In this document: in pieces, positions 52,364 to 61,910 of the stretch
Layout of the letters: each line of letters begins with the position of its first letter
How positions within the stretch are numbered: position 1 is the first letter of the stretch
Assembly (NCBI RefSeq): GCF_032050975.1
Contig: NZ_CP116967.1
Location: 3,097,001-3,161,000 of the forward strand
Source of the DNA: Candidatus Nitrospira allomarina
Lineage (GTDB): Bacteria; Nitrospirota; Nitrospiria; Nitrospirales; UBA8639
Length of the DNA: 64,000 bases
Reading direction: 5' to 3'
The notes under the pieces: generated by a model
Told to the model about the DNA's origin: nothing
The model's database searches: none
The model's input: the letters and a program-made list of their open reading frames with translations, nothing else
Made by a program: the position numbers and the translations under genes

Positions 52364-53233
52364 GTGACAAACGGTTTGCAATCCGAAATGGGAGTTATTC
52401 AGTCGTTGTGGCGCTATCCAGTCAAGTCGATGAGAGGTGAGGCCTTGTCCCTTGCTCAGGTTACTGATCATGGACTTGTCGGAGATCGTGCCTATGCCAT
52501 CCTGGATCGTGCCGATGGCAAAGTGGCCACAGCCAAAAATCCCAAAAAATGGCCCAATATGTTTGCCTTTCAGGCAACATTCCTGGAGCCGTCTGGAGAT
52601 AAAGAATCCGGATCTCGCATCCGCATCACGCTGCCTGACGGCACAATGGTTACCAGTGAGCAACAGGATCTGCCTCAGGTCCTTTCCAAAGCTCTGAACC
52701 GTAAGGTCACTCTGGCGCTCATCGAGGGTGGGAAGGTGACCGGCGTCCAATCACCCATGCCTGAAACCTGGATTGCGCAGTCTGAGGAATACTGGCCTGA
52801 CATGGATGGTCGGGAGAAACGGGATACCGTGACGGATTTCTCTCTTCCGACCGGCACGTTTTTCGATGCCGCAATGGTACACCTTTTGTCCACCGGCACG
52901 CTTAATCAGCTTCGTGAAGCGTATCCGGAAGGGCGTTTTGAGGTGCCGCGGTTTCGGCCGAACATTGTTGTGGACACTGGAGTTGATAAGCAAGGCTTTA
53001 TCGAACAGGGGTGGATTGGTCAGACGCTAGGCATTGGGGAAAACGTGCGATTGAAGATTGCCGGCTCATGTGGTCGGTGTGTCATGACCACGCTCGCGCA
53101 GGGAGAACTTCCAAAGGACCCCGGGATTTTACGCACGGCGGTCCAACACAATCTTGGCAATGTCGGGGTCTATGCTTCAGTCATGCAGGGCGGCGCAATT
53201 CGAATCGGGGATGGTATACGTTTGGAAAAATGA
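52364..53233 (+). CDS. MOSC domain protein
   Basis: 289 residues. An N-terminal beta-barrel domain (IQSLWRYPVKSMRGE, DHGLVGDRAYAILD) is followed by the MOSC domain with RFRPNIVVDTG and GSCGRCVMTTL, where the Cys pair may bind the molybdenum cofactor or sulfur. Members include nitrate- or N-hydroxyl-reducing mARC-like proteins. The start is GTG, with GGAGAG seven bases upstream. The hairpin at 52216 separates it from the globin gene, so it may be transcribed on its own. Confidence 0.88.
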   Translation: MTNGLQSEMGVIQSLWRYPVKSMRGEALSLAQVTDHGLVGDRAYAILDRADGKVATAKNPKKWPNMFAFQATFLEPSGDKESGSRIRITLPDGTMVTSEQQDLPQVLSKALNRKVTLALIEGGKVTGVQSPMPETWIAQSEEYWPDMDGREKRDTVTDFSLPTGTFFDAAMVHLLSTGTLNQLREAYPEGRFEVPRFRPNIVVDTGVDKQGFIEQGWIGQTLGIGENVRLKIAGSCGRCVMTTLAQGELPKDPGILRTAVQHNLGNVGVYASVMQGGAIRIGDGIRLEK

Positions 53234-53510
53234 ATACTTTGTGGACTTTTGTCTACCTATGGCGGTGTGAAAGAGCACCAACGCCGTTGAATTCGTGTTA
53301 GGTGTATCAGGGGAGCTGGAAATTTCCCGGTTGACTCTGCAACGGTTGACGAAGTCCGAGCTTATTCAGGGGTGACCGCAAAGGTTCTTGAGCCGGCCAT
53401 GTCAACGGGTTCAAATGTATCTTGGGAGTTGGTATTGGTCTTTTTTCCTCTCACTTAACCCGCTTGTGGGTATCCGTGGTTTTTTGAGTTTTTCAGCATG
53501 CATCCGTAAG

Positions 53511-54101
53511 ATGCGTGTGAAAATGACGTTTTCTCTTATCACCGATTCTAAGAAAAAACTTCTTTACATCATTGCGTTCTTTCTCCTGCTGTATGTGATA
53601 GTTACACTGACCGGCCTGCGATCTCATCTATCGCCTGATGTCATTCAGTCACTATTTTTTGCGTATCCGGTTTGGGGTCTTGTGCTGTTTTGTCTGGCCT
53701 TCAGCTTCGGCAATCTGCTGTATGTGCCAGGATGGATCTTTTTAGTCGGGGCCGTCTTTGCGTTGGGGAAAGAATGGGGTGGGGTTGCGACTTTGTTGGC
53801 CGCGATGCGTTCTTCGACGATCAGTTTTCTCCTGATTCGTGCGGTTGGTGGAACGGCGCTTCGCAGCTTCAATCATCGGTGGGCCGACAGGGTTTTTGCC
53901 CATCTGGATGAGCGTCCAATTCTGTCGGTGGCGTTCTTGCGTCTGCTGTTCCAGACCTTGCCCGCTCTAAATTATGCCCTGGCCCTAGCGGACATTCGCT
54001 TTCGCGATTATCTGGTTGGAACTGCTGTAGGGTTGCCCCTTCCTATTTTTCTGTATTGTTATTTTTTTGAACTGATTTTTCAGCATCTTCTGAATAGGTA
54101 A
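53511..54101 (+). CDS. TVP38/TMEM64 (DedA-like) membrane protein
   Basis: About 196 residues, five or six membrane helices. GNLLYVPGWIFLVGAVFALGKEWGG and RLLFQTLPALNYALALADIRFRDYLVGTAVGLPL are the conserved re-entrant segments of the SNARE-associated/VTT domain. Members act as lipid scramblases or transporters. The start is uncertain: ATG 53511 or 53523; the frame is open back to 53388 without a ribosome site. Confidence 0.8.
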   Translation: MRVKMTFSLITDSKKKLLYIIAFFLLLYVIVTLTGLRSHLSPDVIQSLFFAYPVWGLVLFCLAFSFGNLLYVPGWIFLVGAVFALGKEWGGVATLLAAMRSSTISFLLIRAVGGTALRSFNHRWADRVFAHLDERPILSVAFLRLLFQTLPALNYALALADIRFRDYLVGTAVGLPLPIFLYCYFFELIFQHLLNR

Positions 54102-54282
54102 GCGGACATCGACATGTGTGGAATGTAGGTAAAGAGGAAAAAATGCTTAGACAAAGGCTTGTAATGGCATGCTCACATGGGATGGACGCATGGATTTCGC
54201 AATTATTATGGTGGTTAGTAAGGAAGCTATCAACGAACCTTTGTCTGACCCTGTATTTTTCTCCCACATCTGATTCACAAAG

Positions 54283-55221
54283 ATGATTACGGAATTTATC
54301 GTGACGGAGGGTGAAGCCCGCAAGCGCCTTGATCAATTTTTGGTCAACCGTGAGCGGGACATATCCCGTTCACGGTTACAGCGGTTGATTGAGTTGGGAC
54401 GGATCCGTGTCAATGACAGGATGGTCAAGCCGAGTCATACCATTAAACCAGGCGATCACATTACGATGGATGTTCCCCAGCCGGGACCACTCCTGGTCGA
54501 CGGGAAGGCTATGACATTGGAAATCCTTTACGAGGATGAAGACCTCCTGGTGTTGAACAAGCCTGCGGGTGTGGTAGTGCATCCCGCGGCAGGGAACTGG
54601 GAGGGCACCGTGATCAATGCGCTGTTGGCCCATATTCCCAACCATGCTGATTCAGAAATATTCAATGGGAAAAGGGCGCTACCACGGCTGGTTCATCGAC
54701 TGGATAAGGACACCTCTGGAGTGATGGTGGTTGCCAAAACCGATCATGCCCATCGTACTCTGGCGACACAGTTTGAAAAACACTCGATCAATCGGATCTA
54801 TGAGGCATACGTCTTGGGCAGACCTGGCCATGAACAGGGAATGATTGAGTTGCCCATCGGTCGGGATCGGGGAGAACCGAAAAAGGTTTCATCCAACACC
54901 GCGCAACCGCAACGAGCGGTCACGGAGTATCGGGTGGAACAGGTATTTGGTGAACTGGCTTCACAGGTCGTGTTGTTTCCACGCACAGGGCGAACACATC
55001 AGCTTCGAGTTCATCTGGCGTCTTTAGGGTGCCCCATTTTGGGGGATGAGAGGTATGGCGGTCAGAAAGTATGCCGGATTATGGAGATCGACATTCCACG
55101 GGTGATGCTCCATGCAGGCACACTAGGATTCCAACATCCCGTATCCGGAAAGTTTCAGGAATATTCCGTAGGCTTTCCGTTGGACATGCAAGAGATGTGT
55201 CAGGCGTTCCTCAACAAATAA
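54283..55221 (+). CDS. rluD: RluA/RluD-family 23S rRNA pseudouridine synthase
   Basis: 312 residues. An S4 RNA-binding domain occupies the first 60 residues (ARKRLDQFLVNRERDISRSRLQRLIELGRIRVNDR), followed by the synthase domain with HRLDKDTSGVMVVAK, whose Asp is the nucleophile, and GRTHQLRVHLASLGCPILGDERYG. It converts uridines to pseudouridine, most likely in 23S rRNA. No strong Shine-Dalgarno is seen before the ATG. The symbol rluD rests on family likeness and length. Confidence 0.93.
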   Translation: MITEFIVTEGEARKRLDQFLVNRERDISRSRLQRLIELGRIRVNDRMVKPSHTIKPGDHITMDVPQPGPLLVDGKAMTLEILYEDEDLLVLNKPAGVVVHPAAGNWEGTVINALLAHIPNHADSEIFNGKRALPRLVHRLDKDTSGVMVVAKTDHAHRTLATQFEKHSINRIYEAYVLGRPGHEQGMIELPIGRDRGEPKKVSSNTAQPQRAVTEYRVEQVFGELASQVVLFPRTGRTHQLRVHLASLGCPILGDERYGGQKVCRIMEIDIPRVMLHAGTLGFQHPVSGKFQEYSVGFPLDMQEMCQAFLNK

Positions 55222-55412
55222 TAGTGAATGGACATATCTTTGTTCATCTCCTGAATATTTCATTAATCCTCGTCAAGTTTTTTCTCATCTGACCGTTACA
55301 ATCGAGAAAGAGCCCTGAAGGGAGTTTCACCTGACGTGAGCTTCTGGGTTGGGACAGGTTGGGCGGCTAGGGATTACTGTAATCAATACATATTGAGAAA
55401 GAATGAATCAGA

Positions 55413-55808
55413 ATGTGGCGTAAGATCCTCGTACTGTTGGTGGTGGTGATGGTCGGGTATGTGTCCAATGTGTTTAGCCAAGGGGCCTGTCTTGAGAATG
55501 CGACGCTCTGGTATTCCCACGTGATGATGTCGAGTCAGCCGTTTTTTGTGAAACTGGAACGGGGGCAGGATCATGTTCGTCGAGCTTTGGATGCGGTCGA
55601 TGCCTCCTATACCGTGTTGCGTTCCGATTCGGATCAACAAGCCTATCCACGAGTTGTCATTACCACCAGCTTCTGGTTTCCCTTCATTGTTTCTGAACAT
55701 TTTCATACCGAAGGTGATGCTGCAAGTCGGGTTGTTTTCACTGCTCACTATCTGGGGTTGTTTGGTTTGGCCCTATCGATAGGCGATTCGGTTGAGATTG
55801 CCGCATAA
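55413..55808 (+). CDS. Hypothetical exported protein, 131 aa
   Basis: A hydrophobic N-terminal segment (ILVLLVVVMVGYVSNVFSQG) looks like a signal peptide or anchor. The rest is a small mixed domain with no motif I recognise. No clear ribosome site precedes the ATG. The frame is open against few alternatives in this stretch, and it is probably a real but uncharacterised envelope gene. Confidence 0.5.
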   Translation: MWRKILVLLVVVMVGYVSNVFSQGACLENATLWYSHVMMSSQPFFVKLERGQDHVRRALDAVDASYTVLRSDSDQQAYPRVVITTSFWFPFIVSEHFHTEGDAASRVVFTAHYLGLFGLALSIGDSVEIAA

Positions 55809-55890
55809 ATCCTGTGTGGGTATGGACAGGCATTTCCCATTCACTGAAGTTTTAAAAAGCAGGAGCTTGCAATTTCAATGAAAATAGGGA

Positions 55891-57045
55891 TCACGCTTGG
55901 CGGACAGATTTGGCTTTCTGTTGGATTGTAAGAATAATGAATTCAGCTGGTTTGAGGGGAGCGAACCCGATCATGATGTTGACGCTCCCGGCATTCTGGT
56001 CAGCGGATGAAATGGTATCCGGTCCACATTTGACAAAGTAGGCCTCCTGGGCTTTTTGTCCTTGGAAGGCCCCCTGCCGAAAGAGGGATTGGAGAAACAC
56101 ATCAATCGTTTGACGAATGTGAGCCCAAAGGGTTTGGTCGTTCGGTTCATCTACTACCCACCCTAATCCCTGTTGTATGCTTGATTCCAGAAACAAGGCC
56201 AGACGCCGGACGGAAAGATACTGCCACTCTCTGTTGGATGAAAGGGTTCGTGCACCCCAGGCGACAACCTGTGACGGAGAGGTTTGTCGAATTGGATTGA
56301 TCCCCGATTGAGTGAGTTGTCCCATTTCCGGTTGCGTCAGTGTCTGCTCGATACCCTGAACGCCATGAAGGATGGCCTCCGTTCCTGCGGGGGCTTTCCA
56401 TACTCCTCGTTGTTGATCGGTCCTGGCTAATACCCCAGCCATGGCTCCGCTGGCGGGGATGTGCAGGGGTGCCTTCTTAAGGGACGGATGGACTTGGACA
56501 CGTGGAACGTACATGGCCACATTTGGATGGTGAATTCCTGATTGCTGATTTAACCAGGTGGTCAGAGCCCTGACCGTTTGTCGGGGGGCATCGCGTTGAG
56601 GGACATCCAGGACATACATCGCACGGTGCTTGGCAACAAGAGCAATCGCTGCGTGCATGACTTTGATCGCATGGGTATCCGGGAGTTGTTCGGTTTGAGG
56701 AATGAACAAAATATTGAAATCCCCTACGCGGTTGAGGAGAGAAAGGCCTTCCAGAAAGGGAGACGCGGCTTTGATCTGTCTTGTTCCAATGCGTACCACC
56801 CAAATGGCTTTTCCTTCATTGTCAAAAAATTGTTTGATGCAAAGGGAGAAAAGGGCCTCTGTTTCAAGTCCCCCATATTTTTTTTCAAATGCTTCCCATG
56901 TCCGGACCTGTTGTGGAGACGTCATCGACCCCTTGGGAAATGAGCCGATGATGGCCGCAGTTGAGGTGGAGGCCGATTTAATTGCGGGAGGGAGAAGCGA
57001 CGGTTTGTGGATAGATGCGCCAGGAGTCGAGTGAAATTTTTTCAT
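55891..57045 (-). CDS. Contractile tail sheath-like protein
   Basis: 384 residues. STAAIIGSFPKGSMTSPQQVRTWEAFEKKYGGL near residues 32-64 matches the N-terminal sheath pattern of phage and contractile injection systems, and the end, CGPDTISSADQNAGSVNIMIGFAPLKPAEFIILTI, matches the C-terminal sheath domain. These two regions form the handshake interactions of the assembled sheath. No tube, baseplate, spike or ATPase gene is in the window, so it is isolated, either a remnant or recruited for another use. It lies 66 bases after a membrane-protein gene on the same strand. Confidence 0.8.
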   Translation of the reverse strand: MKKFHSTPGASIHKPSLLPPAIKSASTSTAAIIGSFPKGSMTSPQQVRTWEAFEKKYGGLETEALFSLCIKQFFDNEGKAIWVVRIGTRQIKAASPFLEGLSLLNRVGDFNILFIPQTEQLPDTHAIKVMHAAIALVAKHRAMYVLDVPQRDAPRQTVRALTTWLNQQSGIHHPNVAMYVPRVQVHPSLKKAPLHIPASGAMAGVLARTDQQRGVWKAPAGTEAILHGVQGIEQTLTQPEMGQLTQSGINPIRQTSPSQVVAWGARTLSSNREWQYLSVRRLALFLESSIQQGLGWVVDEPNDQTLWAHIRQTIDVFLQSLFRQGAFQGQKAQEAYFVKCGPDTISSADQNAGSVNIMIGFAPLKPAEFIILTIQQKAKSVRQA

Positions 57046-57110
57046 AAGAAATTGTTTTATTTCTTTCTGTGTAGCGTAGTTTCAGGAGGAATAGCCTAAT
57101 ACAACCTTCA

Positions 57111-58232
57111 TTAGCTTGCTAGGGTTTCCGCATACGTCTCTACTCGACGGAACGGATTTTCCAGAAAAAAGGCTGCGACCGTCAGACATTCCATCCCGAA
57201 CGGCAAATAGCCGGCATAACCGAGGATCGGCATTTCCCCCATCGGGAGTGCGTGGACGTAGGGAATTGAATATTCCCAATGGACCAGGCTGTGGGCATTC
57301 CACATTTCCCAAAAGCCTCCACAGACCAGGGCTGCCAAAGCGGAAAGAACCACAGGACTCCAGTTTCCTTTGGCTAGTGGGGACAGAAGGGTTGGAACCC
57401 TCCGTATTATTTGTATGCCTACCATGATCAGGAGTGGACTCACCCAGAGAAGAGAGTACAGCAGTGTGGGCCAAATCCCAATCATCAGAAGCCCGAAACA
57501 ACCAAGGCTAAACATCAGCCAGCCGTTGTGCGATTCATTGACTGAAGAGATGGCCCGCCAGTTTTCAAATGGTGCTCTTATCCAAGAAAAGGAAGACAGG
57601 TATTCATAGGTACCCAGAACGGCGGGGAGAACCGTCGAAAATGAAAGAGTGAACCAGGAATAGGTCAGAAGCGGTTGAGTTGGTACCAGACCGACATAGT
57701 GCCAGTTCTGTACATACTGATTAAGATATTCAAACGTCCACCAGAAGCCTGCGCTGAGGAGAAAGAGTTTGAAAAGAAAAGCGGGCTGATGGGTGATCAT
57801 GCACCTGCCGGTTCGAGAAAAGCATAAGGCGTTGATGACCGCGATGTAGCCAAGCCAGAGCAGGGGGAACGTATAGGGCTGCCATTCCTGGAACCAGGAA
57901 AAACGTGTCCACGCGAGGATTGAAGCGAAAGTCGTCCATCCTACGGCCATCCACCCCCACCAGGGAAACTCTTTGGCAGAGGTGGATTTGCACGGGCTGT
58001 GGGACCGGGTTTTCCGGTATCGCCAAAGAAACGGGGCAACCGTTGCGGAGATGAGCAGGGCCAGGAGTCCGAAGATCGGCCAGGACAGAGAGGGGTCTCC
58101 TGACTGTAGGGGAATGGCTAATAGAGTCAAATCGTGGGGAAGAGCCTGGCCGGATAAGGCAATACCCAGAGGAGGCAGCCCAAGAAGCAAAAAAATAAGA
58201 ATGCTACCGTTGATTACCTTTGTGGAAGACAT
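57111..58232 (-). CDS. Multi-pass membrane protein, unknown family
   Basis: About 373 residues with roughly ten hydrophobic helices and many Trp residues (GFWWTFEYLNQYVQNWHYVG, GGFWEMWNAHSLVHWEYSIPYVH). I do not recognise the family. Conserved-looking His and Trp in loops could bind a cofactor. ATG 58230-58232 is chosen; a GTG 15 codons earlier is possible and neither has a good ribosome site. It precedes the tail-sheath-like gene on the same strand. Confidence 0.7.
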   Translation of the reverse strand: MSSTKVINGSILIFLLLGLPPLGIALSGQALPHDLTLLAIPLQSGDPSLSWPIFGLLALLISATVAPFLWRYRKTRSHSPCKSTSAKEFPWWGWMAVGWTTFASILAWTRFSWFQEWQPYTFPLLWLGYIAVINALCFSRTGRCMITHQPAFLFKLFLLSAGFWWTFEYLNQYVQNWHYVGLVPTQPLLTYSWFTLSFSTVLPAVLGTYEYLSSFSWIRAPFENWRAISSVNESHNGWLMFSLGCFGLLMIGIWPTLLYSLLWVSPLLIMVGIQIIRRVPTLLSPLAKGNWSPVVLSALAALVCGGFWEMWNAHSLVHWEYSIPYVHALPMGEMPILGYAGYLPFGMECLTVAAFFLENPFRRVETYAETLAS

Positions 58233-58380
58233 GGGAATGAAATAAAACGAATATCCACGGGTAGAGATTGGAAGCACACATAAAGCCTTGGTTCAGCTTA
58301 AACCAGTCCGGCCTCCTGAGCCAACGGTAAAGAATCCGGGTCAAGTTGGAATAGTCTTGGTGAGACCCGGGTGAATTCTT

Positions 58381-58692
58381 TTACCGTCTTTCCAGCCCGC
58401 ACTTCCAGCATGCGGTGAATTCTTTTTGATGCAATTCCCCGCATCCGGAGCAGGTCCATTTCGTTGTTTCAAGAGGTTTGGCGCGCTCCCAGTCTTTGAT
58501 TAGAGTGTTGGCCCGGTCAAAATCCTCGTCCTTCAGCACCCACAATTCCGGGAAAACTTCAACAAACGGCACTTCCCCTCCCAACATCGCTGAGCGTTGA
58601 TTTTTAATCGTGGACGGTATCTGGGCCTGATCCAACAGTTCCTTTCGGGATTCCACGTCGATGAGGCTTTGGGAAACGTACAGTTTTTTCAT
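58381..58692 (-). CDS. DUF2007 protein with C-terminal zinc ribbon
   Basis: 103 residues. The N-terminal part (KKLYVSQSLIDVESRKELLDQAQIPSTIKN, ELWVLKDEDFDRANTLI) is the ferredoxin-like putative signal-transducer domain of DUF2007, and the tail WTCSGCGELHQKEFTACWKCG is a zinc ribbon with two C-x2-C pairs. Function is unknown, possibly PII-like signalling. GAGG lies seven bases before the ATG. Confidence 0.83.
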   Translation of the reverse strand: MKKLYVSQSLIDVESRKELLDQAQIPSTIKNQRSAMLGGEVPFVEVFPELWVLKDEDFDRANTLIKDWERAKPLETTKWTCSGCGELHQKEFTACWKCGLERR

Positions 58693-58979
58693 GGTTTACC
58701 TCTGCGGTGGTGTATGTGAGCCAATATTCAAGTGAGGATACCGTATTGGGCACACCAACATGTTGGTCTCATCAGAGCGACGCAAAAGCGCTCACTCAAA
58801 TATCAGTGAGGCTATCACTAACATACCATGTCACTGTGGAGTCTCGGGGCGTGTCAGGAAAAAATTTTTTCTAGAGCAAAGACCCCTAAACAAGCGTGGA
58901 GTTTCGCTTCTGTTTCAGGGTACCGGGCATTGATTATGGCTGTTGCAGAAGCGAAGTATGGTGAAGGGGATCGTCAGAT

Positions 58980-60089
58980 TCATATCCGAGCATCAATCAT
59001 CTCCATCACCCGTGATTGCCAGGCGAGGACGGCTGTGCGTACGTGCATCTTCTCGGCCAGTTTCGGAAATTCGGTGCGGATGACCTCGGCAGCGAATCCG
59101 GAAAGGAACGCGCTCTTGAGTTCGGCGCAGGCGCGGTCAACGCCGATTTCATGGTAAGGCGACTTGGCAAGTAACAGGAAGCCATCATTTGGGATACGGC
59201 CGCTTTGCATGTTGGCCTCAATGATGCCGGCGGCTTTTCTAATAGGATCGGCGAGGTCCGGGCTGTAGGGTCCGATGATGAGCGCCAGATTTGAGGTGTG
59301 CAGCCAATCAAACCCCCGTCCGACGCAAATAATCCATTCGCGATGCTCAATGTTGAGTGTGCGGTTGGCCTGTTTGATGCCAGCGACATGGGTGATGTTG
59401 TCCCGTACCAGGGGCAACAGGTCCTGCTGGATCTGTTGAGGCATATCCGGATACAGCTCTTCCAGTAAGGCGGGCAAGCAGTCCTGATCGGAAACGGACA
59501 CAGATGAGAGGTCCAGGGTTTTCCCGTTCGTACTGTGGAACACCAGAGCGTCTTCATCGGTTTCAAATCCACACACGATCGGATACACCGTGTCGTGAGC
59601 CGTGCCGAAGACTGCCTCCATCTGTTGTTTAATACCCAGACTATAAGTGCGTGCGGCGACGGTGTCATAGTTAAATCCGGCACATCCGCGATGGGGATTG
59701 CCCTTTGAATAATGGTAGGTAATGAGCGCCAGGGTGCGGCGGCCCTGTCTGACCATGTTTTGCACATGCTCTGTCACGACTTCGCCGAGGTGCGGCCACC
59801 CCAGGTTAAATCGTCCACCGAGATTGCGGAAGGGGAAAATGATTCCGCGTGGAGTGTTGGTGGCGACGGGAATATTGATTCGCCCATCCATGCACATGAA
59901 TGCGGCGATCGCGGTCGGATGTTGGGCGAGGTATCGGCTGCGGGCGAGCCATGCCTCGGGACTTTGGAATTCCTGGGAGTGCCGCCGAGAATGGCCTACT
60001 AGCCAGTCGATGCGTTGCCCGATGGTCAAGTCGTGAATGTCCACCTCTTCCTGGTTCGGTGGTATCTGAGTCAAAATCTTGGTTTTCAT
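58980..60089 (-). CDS. Divergent beta-carbonic-anhydrase-like protein
   Basis: 369 residues. CMDGR at 66-70 (Cys66, Asp68, Arg70) and HRGC at 133-136 (His133, Cys136) reproduce the C-x-D-x-R and H-x2-C zinc motifs of beta-carbonic anhydrases, with a spacing of 67 residues against about 56 in E. coli Can. RNLGGRF after the first motif fits too. The protein is much longer than typical enzymes, with a large C-terminal part (EDALVFHSTNGKTL, EHREWIICVGRGFDWLH). It is directly downstream of the SulP gene. The start is ATG 60087-60089 after AAGGATAAGG; an ATG 11 codons earlier is possible. Hydration of carbon dioxide is inferred, not certain. Confidence 0.78.
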   Translation of the reverse strand: MKTKILTQIPPNQEEVDIHDLTIGQRIDWLVGHSRRHSQEFQSPEAWLARSRYLAQHPTAIAAFMCMDGRINIPVATNTPRGIIFPFRNLGGRFNLGWPHLGEVVTEHVQNMVRQGRRTLALITYHYSKGNPHRGCAGFNYDTVAARTYSLGIKQQMEAVFGTAHDTVYPIVCGFETDEDALVFHSTNGKTLDLSSVSVSDQDCLPALLEELYPDMPQQIQQDLLPLVRDNITHVAGIKQANRTLNIEHREWIICVGRGFDWLHTSNLALIIGPYSPDLADPIRKAAGIIEANMQSGRIPNDGFLLLAKSPYHEIGVDRACAELKSAFLSGFAAEVIRTEFPKLAEKMHVRTAVLAWQSRVMEMIDARI

Positions 60090-60128
60090 TGCCTTATCCT
60101 TTATGGGGTTTTGGATAGCCATCGGTCA

Positions 60129-61910
60129 TTACGCGAATGCCATGAGACTTCGTGGAGGATTCACGCGGTAAGCCAACACGTGGTCCGAAAATGAGCGAAA
60201 GTGATCCATCCCGACGATGGAGCAGGTATTGCCCGCCTCAATACATTGGTCCTGGAAATGATATAAATACTCCATCGAAGTGTGGTCGATAATCCTTCCT
60301 GCCAAAATGATCAAAAAGTCGGCTTTGGAGTTTGAAGGAACGACGAGCGTTTCGTGGAGCACCTTGTCGAGTTTCATCAGGTTCATGCAGGTGACCGAAG
60401 ACAGGTATATTTTATACGGGTTTTTCATCTCTTCGACAGTGCCTCGTATCGCGTCGGTGGCAACGGTCATGATGCTGTACCGTTCACGAGAGCCGCGGCC
60501 GTCTCCAATTCGGATAACCGGATTGCTGAACAATTCTACGAGTGCAGCCGATAGTAGGCTGGTCGACCGTTTGAGGAAAGAGTTTTTGGCCTGAGTTTCC
60601 TTGGCCGAGTTCCGTATAAGGTCACCACAGAGCACGATGATCTTCGTCAGCATGCCAAGCGCGACGCCTTCTAACAGGTCCGAGGTGTATAGGGTGACCA
60701 CGACGGTGACCACAGCGATCAACAGTTGTTCCTTGCCGATTGCGAAGATCTTCCAAAAGACCTTTGGCGCACATAGTTGCCATCCAATCCAGATGAGCAA
60801 AGCTGCCAGAACGGTAAGCGGAATGAAATTGATAAGCTTTGTCCCGAACCACAAAATAAGCGCGAGGCAGCAGGCATAATAAAAGTTGGCCCAGAGGGTT
60901 CTTCCTCCGGCCATGATATTGGTTGTGCTTTTCACTCCGCCGGGGATGATCGTCAGACCGCCAGCCAAGCTTGAGAGGATGTTGGAGATGCCCATGGCCC
61001 GCAGGGTCACGTTGGGATCTGATTTTCTATGAAAGGGATCAATCTTATCGACCGCAGCGATTGTGGCCAGCGACTCGGTACCATCGATAAGGGTGAGCGT
61101 GATAATCGTGATCACGAACGCCATCCATAAATCCTGATTTTGCCAGGCCTCAGAAAAATGAGGAAAGTGAATGCCATGTTGGAAAATATCCAGAGGGACA
61201 TGGACCAGATATTCTTGCGGGAGTTGCAGGAACCAACTGGCGATGCCGCCTAGACTGGTGAGAAGGAGAGGAGCCGGGATGAGCCTGGCCCACCGTTCTT
61301 TTCGACTGGAAAGAGAAAAGAGCAAGGCCAAGGAGAGACCGCCGACGAGAAAGATCTCCAGATTCATCTCATGGATATCGTGAGGAATTGCGAGAATAGC
61401 CTCTGGAATGGATTTGACGGGCGGCAACTGGTCTCCCAGGAGTTGCGGAATTTGTTTGATGATAATCAGCATGCCGATGGCACTCAACATGCCTTCGACT
61501 ACCGAGATGGGAAAGTAAAGGGCGAATCTCCCTGCACGAAAGAGACTCAACAAAAACTGCACCACACCGGTCAGACAAATCGCCACCAGTAAGAGCGGAT
61601 ATCCCACAGTTAAGTCTCCATGGCCGAGAGTAATCATTCCGGCCAACAGTGCTGGGGCAAGACCGGCAGCCGGTCCGCTGATCGTCACATAGGCTCCACC
61701 AAGGAAGGGAAAGATGACTCCGGCGATAATGGCGGAAATCACACCGGTAATGGGCGGTGCGCCCGATGCGACCGCGATTCCCAGCGAGAGTGGGAGCCCG
61801 ATGAGTGCGACTTGTAGGCCAGCCATGAGATCGTAGCGCCAATGTTTTAGCCCTCGCACCCCGTTCTGGGGTTTTTCCATGGAAGGGGCTACTGAATGCT
61901 GGGACAGCAT
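60129..61910 (-). CDS. SulP family anion transporter
   Basis: 593 residues. Fourteen hydrophobic helices with GLPLSLGIAVASGAPPITGVISAIIAG and YVTISGPAAGLAPALLAG, the conserved SulP entry, followed by a C-terminal STAS-like domain (LIILAGRIIDHTSMEYLYHF). SulP members move bicarbonate or sulfate. With a beta-carbonic-anhydrase-like gene 39 bases downstream on the same strand, bicarbonate is the likelier substrate. The frame starts at ATG 61908-61910; ATG at codon 11 is an alternative. Confidence 0.9.
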   Translation of the reverse strand: MLSQHSVAPSMEKPQNGVRGLKHWRYDLMAGLQVALIGLPLSLGIAVASGAPPITGVISAIIAGVIFPFLGGAYVTISGPAAGLAPALLAGMITLGHGDLTVGYPLLLVAICLTGVVQFLLSLFRAGRFALYFPISVVEGMLSAIGMLIIIKQIPQLLGDQLPPVKSIPEAILAIPHDIHEMNLEIFLVGGLSLALLFSLSSRKERWARLIPAPLLLTSLGGIASWFLQLPQEYLVHVPLDIFQHGIHFPHFSEAWQNQDLWMAFVITIITLTLIDGTESLATIAAVDKIDPFHRKSDPNVTLRAMGISNILSSLAGGLTIIPGGVKSTTNIMAGGRTLWANFYYACCLALILWFGTKLINFIPLTVLAALLIWIGWQLCAPKVFWKIFAIGKEQLLIAVVTVVVTLYTSDLLEGVALGMLTKIIVLCGDLIRNSAKETQAKNSFLKRSTSLLSAALVELFSNPVIRIGDGRGSRERYSIMTVATDAIRGTVEEMKNPYKIYLSSVTCMNLMKLDKVLHETLVVPSNSKADFLIILAGRIIDHTSMEYLYHFQDQCIEAGNTCSIVGMDHFRSFSDHVLAYRVNPPRSLMAFA

